Assembly: GCA_024663395.1 (NCBI GenBank)
Contig: JANFAH010000099.1
Coordinates: 78,517-142,516 of the forward strand
Length of the DNA: 64,000 nucleotides
Origin: Pisolithus tinctorius
Lineage: Eukaryota > Basidiomycota > Agaricomycetes > Boletales > Pisolithaceae
Reading direction: 5' to 3'
In this document: in pieces, positions 1-11,997 of the stretch
Numbering within the stretch: the stretch's first letter is position 1
Layout of the letters: every line of letters begins with the position of its first letter
Made by a program: the position numbers and the translations under genes
Notes under the pieces: generated by a model
Seen by the model: only the letters and a program-made list of their open reading frames with translations
Databases searched by the model: none
Told to the model about the DNA's origin: nothing

Positions 1-1887
1 GCAGTAGCGCAGAAACACAGTAAAACCATTTGTTCATGTTTTTCAACTTACCAACATGACAAGAGATATGTTCGAGAAATCCAGTGAATTCACAGTTCAC
101 TACGGTATGGAAAGCTGGACAATCGCGCTTCCGCACGACCAAGATTTTCATGCCGGCGTGCGGACGTGCAGCACATATTTCAAAGTTACAAAGTACGTTC
201 GGCAGGACGACACCGGACACTGCAGTCATGCAGTTCAAAGGTCACACAGTCATACAATCGTTCGGTCGTACAGTACAGTCGTATATCAGATATTTCGTCA
301 AAAAAAAAGTACCACAGATTGGCAGGACATAGTTGTCTAGAATGATTTTTCGATGGATTTTCATGTGGGCAGGACTGGCCCGCATGCTCAAACTCTCTCT
401 TCTCGTCTAGTAGTGTTGACTAAGCAGCAAAAGAGCGAAATCCTAAGTCAGAAAATCAGAAAAATAGTTAGATTGACAACAAACTAAAACCAATAACTCC
501 ACTGGTAGGGAAACTCCCTCCCTACACCCAAGGGGGCCTTGATATTTTGACTGTACCCAGTCAACCCAAAAGCAGCTCGACCAGGCAGACGGGAACGACG
601 GGAGGAAGTGGAACAGACACCGGCGCCTCGTCGGGCAACGGCCGCTCGGAACGCCGTGAAACGATAGGTGACGGTGGAGACGAACGGGGAGAACATGCCG
701 CAAGAAGAACGAAGTGAAGAATCCGTTCCCGAGATATATGCAAACCTGTCCGAAGGTACCCCCAACCATCAAAACAAGAATTCTTCCACATCCACTGCAG
801 CGGGCGCGACATGCGACATATCATTCGGAAGCTTTCGAAGAGTAGTATATCATCCAAAAAAAGCGAGAGAGGCCTAGCAAAGAAACAAGTGAAATACAGC
901 ATAGGCAAACTACGAGGCAATAACCTGGGGGAGGGGAGAGGGGAGAGCCTCGAACGACAACAGCTAGGGTGAACGATACGAAACTTCGGACAGTGATAGG
1001 GGTCTCGTAGATGGACACGAAGAGGAAATCGCATTTACCGGATCACAGGATCCTGGATTATACGCATAAGTGTCTCGCAGCAAGCCGAACACAAAAGCAT
1101 GCGTATCTCGACAACGACTGCACCAAACTAGACGAACATGGCGTCGACGGAAAGGGAATAACAAGGAAGATGAGCTACCCGAAGAGTGAGGGGAACGGCC
1201 AAGAGACGCGCGAGATACGACCACATGACCTCGAGGGAGTGTCTTCGCACAAAAAGCGGAATATCTTCGGAACCACCGGGAAAATCTAAACAATCTGAGC
1301 ATCAACGGGGAGCCGCCTTCGAGCAGTACGATCCTGCGGAAAAGCGGAAGACGCGGCGCAACAGCGAATGAGATATCGTCTCAGCACGAGGGGGCCAGCG
1401 CCGGGTAAGCAAACGAGTGGGTGATGACTCCAGGACAGCGGCCGGGCACGACATCTGCGGGTGCACGCAGCCGATGTGCGATAGTCAGGCCTTCAGGATC
1501 GTACTTGTGGCAAGTTCTCTGCAAAGTGAATGAGCGCGGAAAGGAGGCAAACGCCCGGATGCCGCACTTACTGCCAACTAGTTTTACTGATCAGCTCGTC
1601 GGTTGCGTAGTCGACGCTGCGGAGAATGAATTCACGCACTAAAACCCCCCTCGTCCTCACCCCGCAGTAACTCAGGACACGGATGAATTATTGCAGTGAC
1701 CTTGTAAATTGTAAACAAGTGATGATCCCGCTACCGCATGCGAATGACTGCTGCCCGACGGCCTAACGACTGTAGTATGTACAACCGTATGACCGCGTAA
1801 CCTACGACTGCCCGTCGTCATCGGGTACTCGTGTGAAAACGAGTCCATTGATGCAGTCACCCTCTCACACCAACCCCTCCATCTACT
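1..1887. other. 5' flank without a recognisable gene
   Basis: No reading frame here gives a protein I recognise. Frames of 60-157 codons exist on both strands, but they overlap each other, are Arg/Ser/Pro-rich and look like chance. CG dinucleotides are common, so this is not part of the CG-poor type of DNA seen at the right end. It holds a short fragment resembling a retroelement tail (about 405-545) and a palindrome-like motif near 1693-1723, listed separately. The last 100 bases should contain the HEM4 promoter, but no clear TATA box is visible. Confidence 0.5.
405..545 (-). repeat. Fragment resembling the 3' tail of the retroelement at the right end
   Basis: Two blocks here match, in order and with similar spacing, the tail just downstream of the reverse-transcriptase relic (about 62,545-62,670). 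The first is GACTAAGCA followed by an A-rich stretch, GCGAAA and CTAAGT. The second is TAGGGAAA followed by a second TCCCTACA-type block. On the minus strand this would be the 3' end of a related element. No reverse-transcriptase reading frame is attached, so it would be a 5'-truncated copy. The match is by eye and imperfect. Confidence 0.4.
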
Positions 1888-2900
1888 ATGAATGTACTAT
1901 TGCTACGATCCCCGACATCGGATGTACCTGATAGATACGAGGCCGCCTTTCGTACGCACGGATACTCCCCTATCTCAGCGCCAGTCTTGGAAACGACGCT
2001 CGTCCATCTTGAGCAGCTGGCAAGCAAGATAGACGACGGACCAAGCGTGCATCGGTTTACTGGTGTCGTTGTAACAAGCAAGAGGTCGATCGAGGCATGG
2101 AATCGAGCTGTGGACTGTATTGTAACCCGATCACGAGAGAACGACGTCGTGCGGGAGGTGGGGAGTGGCGGCGAGGATGAGACCAGCTGGGCACCCATCC
2201 CGTTTTACATTCTTGGAGATGTCACTGCAGGCGCAGCGCGTGAGTTGAGGAAAAGGTTGCCACACGGATTGGGTCCGATGGATGTGCGAGGTGGGTCAGG
2301 TGTTGGTTCGGCCGAGCAGCTTGCGAAGGTCATCTTGGAAGATGGAGACGTGTCCGGGTCGAAGAAAATGTTGTATTTGACGGGAGATAAGAATCGGGAT
2401 ACGATGTCAAAGATGTTGACACAGGGAGGAGTTGAGATGGAGGAGTTGCAAGTATATGAGACGTGTGGCTCGTCGACGTTTGCGCATGACCTGGAAGATG
2501 CATTGAGGAAAGCTGAATCTGCAGGGTGCGGTGGAGGCAAGTCACTTGTTGATATCATCCGAATCACACTCGGATCGGGCTAAGTTTCCAAATCTCCTTA
2601 CCAGATAATCAGGAGAGGGCGTGGGGATGGATTGTGTTCTTTGCTCCCTCTGCAGCTCGATATGTTTATCCAGCACTGTGTGATCGCTTTTTCTTTCGTC
2701 GTCTGGACGACACAGGTGGTACTGGTGAGCATGGACACGAGAGTAAAGAAATTGCCAAGGTCGCCGCGATAGGCCCTACTACGGCATCCTTTCTTCGTGA
2801 AGAGATGGGTCTGCGGGTAGACGTCGTCGCGCCCAAACCGAATCCTGCTGAACTTGCCAACACAATTGCTGCGTTTGATAGTCCCATTCCCTCTGTGTAG
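1888..2900 (+). CDS. HEM4: Uroporphyrinogen-III synthase
   Basis: Cyclises and inverts ring D of hydroxymethylbilane to give uroporphyrinogen III, the fourth step of haem synthesis, in the cytosol. The first exon opens MNVLLLRSPTSDVPDRYE and keeps the family pattern: an N-terminal half ending in a VVVTSKRSIEAW stretch, then FYILGDVTAGAARELRKRLP, an LYLTGDKNRD segment and a LQVYETC linker. The second exon has the conserved VFFAPSAARY and AAIGPTTASFLREEMGL blocks and ends at 2900. The frames join across an intron of about 2537-2604. The best fit is a GC-AG intron (G|GCAAGT ... CCAG), giving a junction that reads into WGWIVFFAPSA; a GT donor at 2531 is an alternative. Length of about 314 aa suits fungal HEM4. 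Reading frame otherwise intact. KRE6/SKN1 follows on the same strand. Confidence 0.9.
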
Positions 2901-3153
2901 ACCATCCCAGTGCCAAGCTTCCTTGTAAATACCAAGACGTCATCGGATGATTGGCGTTTCCCCATTTGGTGTCGGTCCCCTTTTCTTTCACACCTTCACA
3001 CCCGCTAGAATGCAAGAAACGGCACGGCGATGTAAATCGAGCAGTCGTTTAATTTTCAAACCCTCTCAACTCCAACTGGCCGACGTTCCTTTAGAGTATC
3101 TCATTCCTTTTCTTTTCCCTTGGAAGACTTTCGCCCGTTGGTTTCCATCTTGC

Positions 3154-6013
3154 ATGGAGTCTCCTCTGCTGAGAATGGAATTTGAACCGTCCTCGTCAAC
3201 CTCGAACTTGTTGGCGCCGCAGGGGTCTCCAACGGGTACTCCCCACTCGTCGCAATTCTGCGATGGCTTGTTGTCACCGACCCAGAGCAGGTCTCAGAGT
3301 CCATCCCCGTATGCTGTGAGTGCGGACCCTGCACTGAATGCCACTCTTTTGTTCACGCGACGATCATTCGGCCACTCAGAATTCGTTGTCAGACATGGTA
3401 CGTAGATGATACGTCCACTTACAATCGCGTGTCAATACTGATAGACGACTGTCAATGGCGGGCATCCCACGCAGTATGCCCTCAAGCCCAACCCCGCGGA
3501 GTGGGGTTCGGCAGCCCTCACGATGGGTACCCCTGAGCCAGACGACGATCTACACAACCCGGACCCAAGACGAGACCTCAAGAATGACAGAGGCGGCCAT
3601 ATCTTCACTGCTCGAGGTATCGCCAATCTAGGGTGTTTGTTCATTCTCGCCGCAGCGCTCATCTTTATGTTGTGAGTATTTCATTTGCTTGGGTGTGGGA
3701 GCGGTTAGGATACACAAATGCCGACAAGGATGACAATGTTTGCTTGGCAGTTTCGTACTACCTCTCCTCAGCCACTTACTGACCAAGAAACAAACCACCC
3801 AAGGCGGGTTCAACCTTGGGGGGATCAATGCAACTGGCCAAATACCTTCCATCCCGGGCAGTTGGGGCCTAATCGATGTCGATACGCCCAAGGATGCGTA
3901 CACGAAGGCGTCATACATGAGTCCTGGAGATACATGGGAGCTGGTGTTTTCAGACGAGTTCAACACGGACGGGCGGTCGTTTTATCCGGGCGATGATCCA
4001 TACTGGGAAGCACCAAATTTGCATTATTGGGGTACAGTGAGTCCGCTAGTTTTTGGAATCGTGGGACGACGTCAATGGTGGTGTAGAACGATTTGGAGTG
4101 GTACGACCCATCTGCGGTCACCACTAAGGGCGGTGCATTAGCGATCACGTTGTCCAAGGTCGATCCGGCGACAAATCATAACCTGACATATAAATCTGGT
4201 ATGGTGAGTACGTTACCCTTCTGGAGCCTTACGCTAGGCTAACACGTCCTTTTTTTGCAGATTCAATCATGGTGTGTGCAGCGTAGCCGCAGAAAGAGTG
4301 GGAACTTGACGTTCGTAGGAATAAGTTTTGCTTCACTGGCGGGTTGATCGAAAGTGAGTTGCGCAGCGGTGATGGAATGCGGTCGTTAAACCGTCAACAG
4401 CTTCGGTTGTCCTTCCGGGATCGAATAACGTCCAGTGAGTGGTTCCCTACTTCGAGAATGCGTTCGTGTTAGCGACGAGACGCCTGTAGTGGTTTATGGC
4501 CCGCCATGTGGGTTTTCAGATTGTCCGAGTACGCAATGCTAATATCCGCCCCGAAAGATGGACGATGGGAAATCTAGGTAAGGTCGCCGTCGAATCGCCG
4601 AATCGCTATTAACGCATTTCTAGGTCGTGCTGGCTTCGGTGCGAGTTTAGATGGCCTGGTAGGTGGCTTTTTGTCCCCTCTATGCGTTCTTGATTGTCGA
4701 GTTCCCGTAGTGGCCGTACTCATATGATAGCTGTGATGTTGGGACGCTCCCTAACCAGACATTCCCGGGTACGCAGACGCCTCTCGCTGCCACAGAGAAC
4801 GGCGATCCTGATCACGGTGGTGTCCTGGTACGTCTTGGATTTTACGTGTCCTCATTTGTGAGTGGTAGGTTGCTGAGCGCGTGAAACAGTCGTATCTTCC
4901 CGGTCAGCGGTTGTCAGCGTGTACGTGTCCAGGGGAGTCGCATCCAGGACCAGTGCACAGCAGTGGGGACTATGTAGGCCGTGCTGCACCTGAGATCGAT
5001 ATTTTTGAAGCGACGGTCGACAATGGCGTTGGCAAAGTTCGACTATTGTCACCCTTCTCTCTTCGCCATCTGACTGTCTTTTTTGCAGGTATCGCAGTCG
5101 GCACAGTGGGCACCTTTCAATGTGAGTCTGAATTCCGTTGAGGCAAGTTGATGCGCAGACACGTTTCGTAGGCTGCGTATCAGTGGTCAAATACTTCGGA
5201 TAACTTCAAGATTTACGATCCGACGATCACAGTGCTCAATTCGTACCACGGAGGCGAGTGCACCGCGCTTGTAGTTGTCTTTCGTGGCTGTGTTTCTGAG
5301 CCGGACCCTTGCATTCGCAGGTGCATACCAACAAACGACGAGCGGGCTGTCTCTTACAGACCAGGACTGTTATGAGTTGGATAAAGGATGCTATAGTGTC
5401 TATGGGTTCGAATATGTCCCTGGGTGCGTTGTGTATGGTCTCTCTGGCGTTCGTCAGACTCACGTCTTGTCGTTGTGTTGTGGATAGGTTTGATAATGGA
5501 TATATAACGTGGATCAGCGACAGTAAGCCAGTGTGGACAGTTATGGCTGCCGGGGTGGGACCGGATCCTCTCACTGAGATCGCGGCACGACCGATTCCTC
5601 AGGAGCCGATGGTAAGTGACAATCGTGCTATGCGGGAGAGTTCACGCTTACTGTCATCATGCTCTCAACTAGTATATCATCGCCAACCTCGGGTTTTCGA
5701 CCAATTTTGGGGGTATTGATTTCGAAAATCTTCAATTGCCAGCGATGATGTCGGTAGATTATATCCGGGTATACCAACCTGCAGACGCGAAGAACGTTGG
5801 ATGCGATCCGCCCGAGTTTCCTACGGCGGCGTATATCAATACGTGAGTTTTCTCTCTTACTCCCCGTCCCCGTGTGTTGCATTGGGAAAATGAAACGAAC
5901 TGACGCGAGCGTTTGTATACAGGTACATGGAGGCCTATACAAACTTCAATCTGACGACGTGGGCCCAGTTTAATCAGACGAATCCGAAGAATCGGTTAGT
6001 CGATAATTGTTGA
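3154..6013 (+). CDS. KRE6/SKN1-type beta-glucan synthesis-associated protein (GH16-like)
   Basis: Type II membrane protein of the secretory pathway needed for cell-wall beta-1,6-glucan assembly. Order seen: a Ser/Pro-rich cytosolic tail, a conserved block WGS...[14 protein letters not shown], one membrane span ([17 protein letters not shown], about 3600-3670), then the luminal SKN1 domain with [20 protein letters not shown] and, after an intron, [20 protein letters not shown]. The GH16 catalytic signature EIDIFEAT lies near 4990-5015. The last exon ends [13 protein letters not shown] at 6011-6013. At least a dozen short introns are needed and most have clean GTRAGT/YAG borders. The first exon is the weak point: the strong donor at 3398 does not keep frame with the next exon (from 3445), so either the start or that junction differs. 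A shared symbol is not given because KRE6 and SKN1 cannot be separated here. Confidence 0.88.
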
Positions 6014-6283
6014 AATTTAAGGGATCATTCTTTTCTTCAAACTTTTGTCGTCTTTGGATTGCATATATGTGTCGTGCATTTGCATCATTTGGCAAACCTA
6101 CTTTCTTTTGCTGCCGAGCTCCTTCGTGCGCTTTCTATATCCTGTCACGCTTGGCATATGATTGATTTTTTGGGCACGTGATACCCATTGTGTCGTGGCC
6201 AGCCACCCCTGTCTGTCGATACCCGCACTAAACATCCTACTACCCTACAGTAAATCGTAATTGTCATTTCGTCTATCCATACA

Positions 6284-7807
6284 ATGTCTCATCCTCGTAA
6301 ACGCAACGACTGCTGGCCTTCCACTCGTGAACCTTTCAGGGAACTTCCCAACGGCTATTGCAAACGCCCGCCAAGCCCGAGCCCAAGTCCTTACAATGAG
6401 CCAGTTCTCCAAAGCCGCGCCTCCGCGTCGTCGCTCTCCGACGTTCATTCCGATTGCACCGTGTCATCCTTAGCCCCGGCGGGCCCCATTACGACCTCAC
6501 AACCCGGTTTCCCGACATATGAAGAATACAAACGCATCGAAGCAGCATACTTGGCGAACCTAGCTCCGCGCAAGCGTACCAAGGCACTGATCACGCAGGC
6601 GACATTTGATCAGATATGGGAGGTACTATGGCACCCAGGCTCGACCCGTGTTGGCACTCCGCAATTTCGGTTCTGGGTGAGGAAGACGTTCCGATTGGTG
6701 ACTGTGCAGGGCGAAGGTGGTCGGGTCGGCCAAGCCTGGAGACCTTCTAGCAACTCCGAGAACGGGTCCAACTTGAAAGGAAAGAGAGGGAAGGATAAAG
6801 ACTTGCCGCCTGTCGTGTTGCATGACAATCGGCCAGTGGCGATCATGGAACAGATGTACGAAGTGCTTTGTTATTGCCATGGATTAACAGAGCACGGCGG
6901 GAGGGATAAGACGTGTGCGGCTATCAGGAGGCACTATTCGTGGGTGCCGAAAGAGCTCGTCGCGCAGTTCGTCAGGGGATGTCCGACATGTTTGGTGAAG
7001 AGGGCTGGGAATTTGGCGTTGGCGGTAACGACGGACGGGACGAACGATTGGGTATCAAAAGAGAAGCAAGGGGAAGAGACAGGCGCGGGCAACAGTGACA
7101 AAGGAGTGTTCAGTCCGATCGCCCGGTCGCCGGCGGGACCCGCAGGGTCATCCACCTCGTCGATTTTGAAGGCTAGCATCCCGCGTCCGCCCAACGATGA
7201 GAACGTGCTTCCGACTGTACCCAGGCCACTTGGAGGGTCAACTTTCAACATGCGGCGGAATAATCCCTTCCCGTCTGCCAGTCAACCCAAAACGGCCGTT
7301 TCCACACAGAATAACGCGAGAATGTTGGGAAACAACTATCTTGTTCCATGTCGCCTCAATACCGTGCCCCAGCTGCCGCCGTACTTCGCGCGTCCCGACA
7401 ACACCCTACGTTATCATGGAAACCTCATCAGTGGGAACGACATCTGGGACAGCGCTGGTTTACCGCCGCTTCGGGAGGCCTTGCTGGGCAGTGCAATTCG
7501 TAATCGTCCGTGCACGCTATGCGAGTCGTCAGCTCACGACGACGTAGACGAGCCCATCCTTCAACACTTACTCTTTACGAGACCCGTGCATCAGCAAGAG
7601 CCAGTGGTACCGGAACGTTATATCGACCCCGTGATGCTCAGGCTGAGCAGAATGGAGGGGTTGCCAACCAGTGAGATCACACCACCGCTGCGCACTTCCA
7701 CACCAGTCTCCCGAGACATCAGCCATCGTCATACCAGTATTAATCCCTCAATTGGTCCCGTAGTATTCAGCTCCTGGATCTGGGCCACCGACATCAACGA
7801 AATGTAG
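6284..7807 (+). CDS. Protein with integrase-type H2C2 zinc-binding region, single exon
   Basis: One uninterrupted frame of 507 codons. Residues about 85-180 hold a conserved stretch (TFDQIWEVLWHPGSTRVG, then FRFWVRKTFRLV). Residues about 190-240 hold CHGLTEHGGRDKT ... HYSWVPKELVAQFVRGCPTC, which is the H-x4-H ... C-x2-C zinc-binding module that precedes the catalytic core in retroviral-type integrases. No DDE core follows; the remainder is Ser/Pro-rich and low complexity. The long intact frame in a housekeeping neighbourhood, with normal CG content, suggests a host gene that has kept only the zinc module and presumably binds DNA or protein. Fungal proteins of this arrangement are familiar to me but I know no function for them. 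Confidence 0.72.
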   Translation: MSHPRKRNDCWPSTREPFRELPNGYCKRPPSPSPSPYNEPVLQSRASASSLSDVHSDCTVSSLAPAGPITTSQPGFPTYEEYKRIEAAYLANLAPRKRTKALITQATFDQIWEVLWHPGSTRVGTPQFRFWVRKTFRLVTVQGEGGRVGQAWRPSSNSENGSNLKGKRGKDKDLPPVVLHDNRPVAIMEQMYEVLCYCHGLTEHGGRDKTCAAIRRHYSWVPKELVAQFVRGCPTCLVKRAGNLALAVTTDGTNDWVSKEKQGEETGAGNSDKGVFSPIARSPAGPAGSSTSSILKASIPRPPNDENVLPTVPRPLGGSTFNMRRNNPFPSASQPKTAVSTQNNARMLGNNYLVPCRLNTVPQLPPYFARPDNTLRYHGNLISGNDIWDSAGLPPLREALLGSAIRNRPCTLCESSAHDDVDEPILQHLLFTRPVHQQEPVVPERYIDPVMLRLSRMEGLPTSEITPPLRTSTPVSRDISHRHTSINPSIGPVVFSSWIWATDINEM

Positions 7808-8472
7808 TCAACGGAAACGCCGATTCCTCGTGGCTCCAGTAATACGTTCCTTTCCCTTATCCCATTCCCTGGGTGGATGTGATGGTCACTTTCCAGAGCT
7901 GCGATGACGTCCCCTTCACAACGTGCATTCTTTACCTTATTCACAACATACTATACTATAATCTGTCGACGGACACTCTTCATTCTAGTTGTATCACCCC
8001 ATTAGCTTATGAACGCGAACACCTTCCATCTGTATATACAACATGGTTATCCATTCCAGTGGGTAACTATATACATATATCCGAGTGATGCCTATATAGT
8101 GTACAGACATAACTTTCTGAGTTTTTGCCTACATCTGGAATGAAACACGCTTCGAGGACGAGAGTTGCACTAACTAAAAAGCAAAGCATCTGCAACTGAC
8201 ACAGATTAGGTTGAATGGAACAAAAAGCCAATAATTGACAGTGATGGAACAAAAGGGGTTGAGTGGATGATGGTAGTGGTTTGAAAAGACGACACTGTAA
8301 TTGTTGGGAATTTGGGTGCGTGAATTCGGGCGAACGAGCAAAACTTGGACAACTGAAACGATGATTAAAAGGCTTGACTAGGGTATGGAGGGAGGATAAA
8401 AGTGCAAAACGGCTATGATGCTAAAAAAAAAAAGGTAAGCACAGAGGTCAGATACAGGTGCCCGCCGATATC
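7808..8472. other. Intergenic region between converging genes
   Basis: About 660 bases between the 3' ends of the H2C2 gene (+) and the kinase gene (-). It is AT-richer than the genes, with a run of A near 8425-8436 and several TATATA-type stretches (8030-8100). It must hold both polyadenylation regions. I see no RNA gene or repeat. Confidence 0.5.
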
Positions 8473-11400
8473 CTATCTCTGAAGATCCGCTCTCCTGAAG
8501 AGGGTTCGAATCAGCACGAAAAGATAATGACAAAGAACGCCCAGGAGACTACGCACTCTCTGATAGTGTCGTACAAGAACTTGTAGCTTCGTAGGTTACC
8601 TTTGAGGCGTCGGATATCAAGACTGTAGGTGTCTTTGAGGCGGTCTATCCTCGTCAATTCAACGGAGAAGCGGACTTCGTCCCCAGCATCCTGAGTTGAG
8701 TCACCATAGATGGGCTCTACGCCGCCGGGCGGGGACTGATCGACGGGAGAAGGTGCAGCAGTGATATTCTCGTCATCTGCAGACAACGAAGGTGGCGTAG
8801 GAGCGACACCAGAGACTTGAGATGACTGCCTTCGCATGAGCAAACCCTTCAGCATTCCGCCGGCAGATGGGTTCGAGGGGAGAGGTAGACCACGTTTATC
8901 CACCTAACGTGAACACGTTCAGCCACAAAGCGCAGCGCTGTTAAACGTGGGACACTCACCCCGTTCGACGCAGCTGAGCCGACCATGGTAAAAGCAGCCA
9001 ATCCATTTCCGGCTCCAACACCGCTGAAGCCCAAACCGACTGAACCACCCTTTTTTCTCTTCGCCCGGACACACCGGTACTTGTACTCACTCTCTGCCTT
9101 GAATTCCATACCCAACTCCTCCAAAACTTGACAAATCCGCTTCATCACCTCAGGTGGAGGGCTAGTAGTGATGGTAGTCTGATCAACGGCACCGTGGTGG
9201 ATACGGAGGACATCTTTCGGAGGTGCCGACGAAGTGAACTTCCAACCTGCCCGGGAGAAAGAGAAAGAAATATCTGCAGCTGGAGTAGCCCGGGACTGAT
9301 CGCCATTCCTCGCCTTTTCTGCAGCAGACAAGTCGGTGCGAGGGGAAACTGCGGAGGCACGCTCCTCCGCGTCCACCTTGACGTTGCTGCGCCTCCTGAA
9401 CCATTGCATAACGTTGCGAGCCTTGATTGTTGAAGCTGGGTTGTCGCTGGTTGGGTGACCTTCTTTGACCATGCTCGGAAAAACGGCGGTTTGTCGGTGA
9501 TCTTGGGGAGGAGAAGTCGTGGAAGAGACAGGGGCTTGCTTCTCGAGGTCGCGATTTTCCTTAACAGGTGTTTCTCCGGTAGGGGTTTTTCCCTTGCGGT
9601 TCTTGATTGACCGGCTAAACGGCTCTACCATCACGGTGAGAGTGTTCCTCCTGTTCTTCTTTGCATTGTCGCTCGATGTAGGGCTCAGCAAAGACGTCCT
9701 GGAAGCAGACTGAGGCACATCAGTCGGCGAGGCGCCGGATGGTTGCGGCTTCTCCTCAATGGCAGATGTTGCACCCACGGTCGAACTCTCTGATGGGACA
9801 CGGGAAGTATACCCGTACGTGCTGTCCGAATTGGAACCGAATATCTTTCCGAGTCCAAATTTGTCGATAGAGAGCCCCTTGCGATGACGGCTAGAAGCAG
9901 ATCCGGAAGAGCCAACGGTTTTGACAGATTGTGCCGACTTTTCTTCCATGCTGGCGGTACCGGGAGGACTGGCCGGAGAGACAGCGAGTGTTGGAGTGAG
10001 GGGTTGACTGTCCCGTAAGGTAGAGTTTGACACCCTCGTGGAAGGTTTAGCATTCGAAGGTGTACTTGGGAGCGGTTTCGCGGTACCGTTGTCCACGCCT
10101 GCTGAAGGTCTTCGGGATGACTTTTCTTTAGAAGGGGTACCTGCAGCTTGTGGCGAAGAGGGCTTGCGCTCGCGAAGGTGAGTACTTTGGGTGGATGCGG
10201 GCTGAGGAGGTGATGCTGCTTTCCTGCCCGGTGTAGCAGCTTTGACTTGATCCAACCGCGAGGGTTCCAGGGGACCGAGTTCTCCAGGGTATTCGACCTG
10301 GATAGTGTGCCTAAACCCGCTTGGCCCTTTCTTCTTCGGGTCCGCGGAGACCTGAGTGGCGGTACCGTTGGAGACAGGAGGGGAGGCGTTGTCATTTGTG
10401 GGAAGGGACTGCGTCCCGTCAGGCGCAGAGACGGTAACGGGGATGCTGGGAGTTGGAAGGGCCGCGAATGGATCCTCGTCCATTGGAGTGCTCGAGGATA
10501 CAGCCAGAGAGACCGCTTGCCGGGCCGGTGGCGGTGAAGAAGAGGAGTATAATGACTGGTCCACAGAAGTCTCATACAAATACTCGGGCTGGTTAGGTCC
10601 AGTCGCATTGTCTCTGTATGAGTGGCTGCGTGGTGCAGCAGTAGCGGACGATGTTGCAACGCTGAGCATCCCATCGACGCGAGCACTCTGCGTGCGAGCG
10701 ACCCTGGAAGGCTCTTGTTGATTGGCCGTGGCAGCTTGGCGCATTTGCCTCTGATAAGCAAGCCTCTTCATCTGGTGTTGTTCCAAAGCCATATTCTCGA
10801 GATCCTCTACTTCATTGGTAAAAGTGTGGGCATGCGCTGAGAGCCAAGGGTGCGCCATGATAGCACGGAGGTCGGCGCGACGTGTTGGGTCGGGAACGAG
10901 CATCAGTGAAAGCAAATCTCTAGCCTCTTGGGAGACATATTCCGGGAAAGACAGCGGGGTATTCACAATATACTTGTACAAAAGGTTGATGTTGTCGCCG
11001 TCAGGATTAGCAGGGTCGTCATCAAAAGGTAGGTAGCCGGCGAGCATGGCATAAAGGATGACCCCGCACGACCAGACGTCAACAGCGGAGCCGACGTAGA
11101 GGCCTTCGGAAATGACAAGTTCCGGAGCCGCATAGCATGGCGAACCGCAGCTGGTCTGCATGAGATCGTCGGGACGATGTTCGAACCGGTTGGCGAAGCC
11201 AAAGTCAGTGATTATAACATTACGATGGCGATCGAGGAGAAGGTTTTCGAGTTTAAGGTCGCGATGCACGATTTTCTTTTGGTGGATGTACCAGACACCA
11301 GAAATCAACTGAGAAAAGAGCTTTGCAGCATCCTTTTCTTTGAGGTAGCGATGAGCCAGGATGTGGTCGAAGAGCTCTCCTCCCGAAGCGTACTCCAGGA

Positions 11401-11997
11401 TGATGCCAATATACTTGTCTGTTTCAATGACATCATAAAGGCGGACGATGTTTGGGTGTTTGAGGCTCTGTCAAGAATTCAACATCTGGAATGATCGTTG
11501 TGAAGATGACTTACCCGAAGAACCTCGATCTCACGCTCCACCTTGGACATCCTCACAGAGGTATCGATGTTTCCTCTCCGGATCAGCTTCACGGCAACCT
11601 CCTCTCCCCATTGGTGATGGAGACCCAGTTTGACCTTTCCGAACTCGCCTTCCCCGAGAGTCTGTAAAAGCAGATACGGACCAAATTTTGGGATGGTTCT
11701 GCGGGGATGAGCTGTCGTATAGGCTACTGCGGCAGGGTGAGAGTAGACGTCGCGATAAGCCAGTTGATTGTCGGCTGCCGAATGTTGTTGATGTTGTTGG
11801 GAAGAGACGACTTGATGGGAGGCTCTTTGACGCCGAGATGCTGATTGAGAAGCGGATGCTGGGGATGGCTGGACAGAAACAGACACAGGTCTAGAGACGC
11901 CGTGCTGCCGGGATGAGGCTGAATAGGAAGAATCGGGTATTTGAAGGTTGCTCATGGCGTCTGGACGAGGTGGTGGATTTTGAAGAGGAGGAGACAA
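8473..11997 (-). CDS. Ser/Thr protein kinase of the CAMKL group with C-terminal KA1 domain
   Basis: About 1,120 aa. An N-terminal Ser/Gln-rich tail is followed by the kinase domain: glycine loop LGEGEFGKVKLG, VAVKLI lysine, HRDLKLENLL catalytic loop, TDFGFANRF, and SCGSPCYAAPELV activation segment (Ser/Thr-type, AMPK-like). A long disordered Ser/Pro/Thr-rich middle follows, and the end has a KA1-like module (RFSVELTRIDRLKDTYSLDI then YDTIRERADLQR-stop). Three introns restore the frame: 11468-11514 inside the kinase domain, 8904-8959, and 8495-8556 just before the last seven codons. The start at 11997 is the longest option; a second ATG lies 14 codons downstream (MSNLQIP). The kinase core plus KA1 points to the fungal Kin4/Snf1-related branch, which acts in polarity, cell-cycle or nutrient control; the exact orthologue cannot be set from sequence alone. 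Confidence 0.88.

Noticed and set aside
561..1034. Minus-strand frame with FLDDILLF, resembling a reverse-transcriptase motif C
   Set aside because: The surrounding residues do not follow any reverse transcriptase, and its distance to the tail fragment at 405-545 is far too short compared with the relic at 62.5-64 kb.
2205..2567. Minus-strand frame of 120 codons across HEM4
   Set aside because: Antisense shadow of HEM4 exon 1; no independent evidence.
8495..8520. GGTTCGAATC, like a tRNA T-loop
   Set aside because: It lies inside the last intron of the kinase gene and no acceptor stem, anticodon arm or D-arm can be built around it.
9685..10761. A 358-codon minus-strand frame (HKRLPLNPH-like, Pro/Ser/Arg-rich)
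   Set aside because: It is a shadow in another frame of the kinase's long low-complexity middle region.
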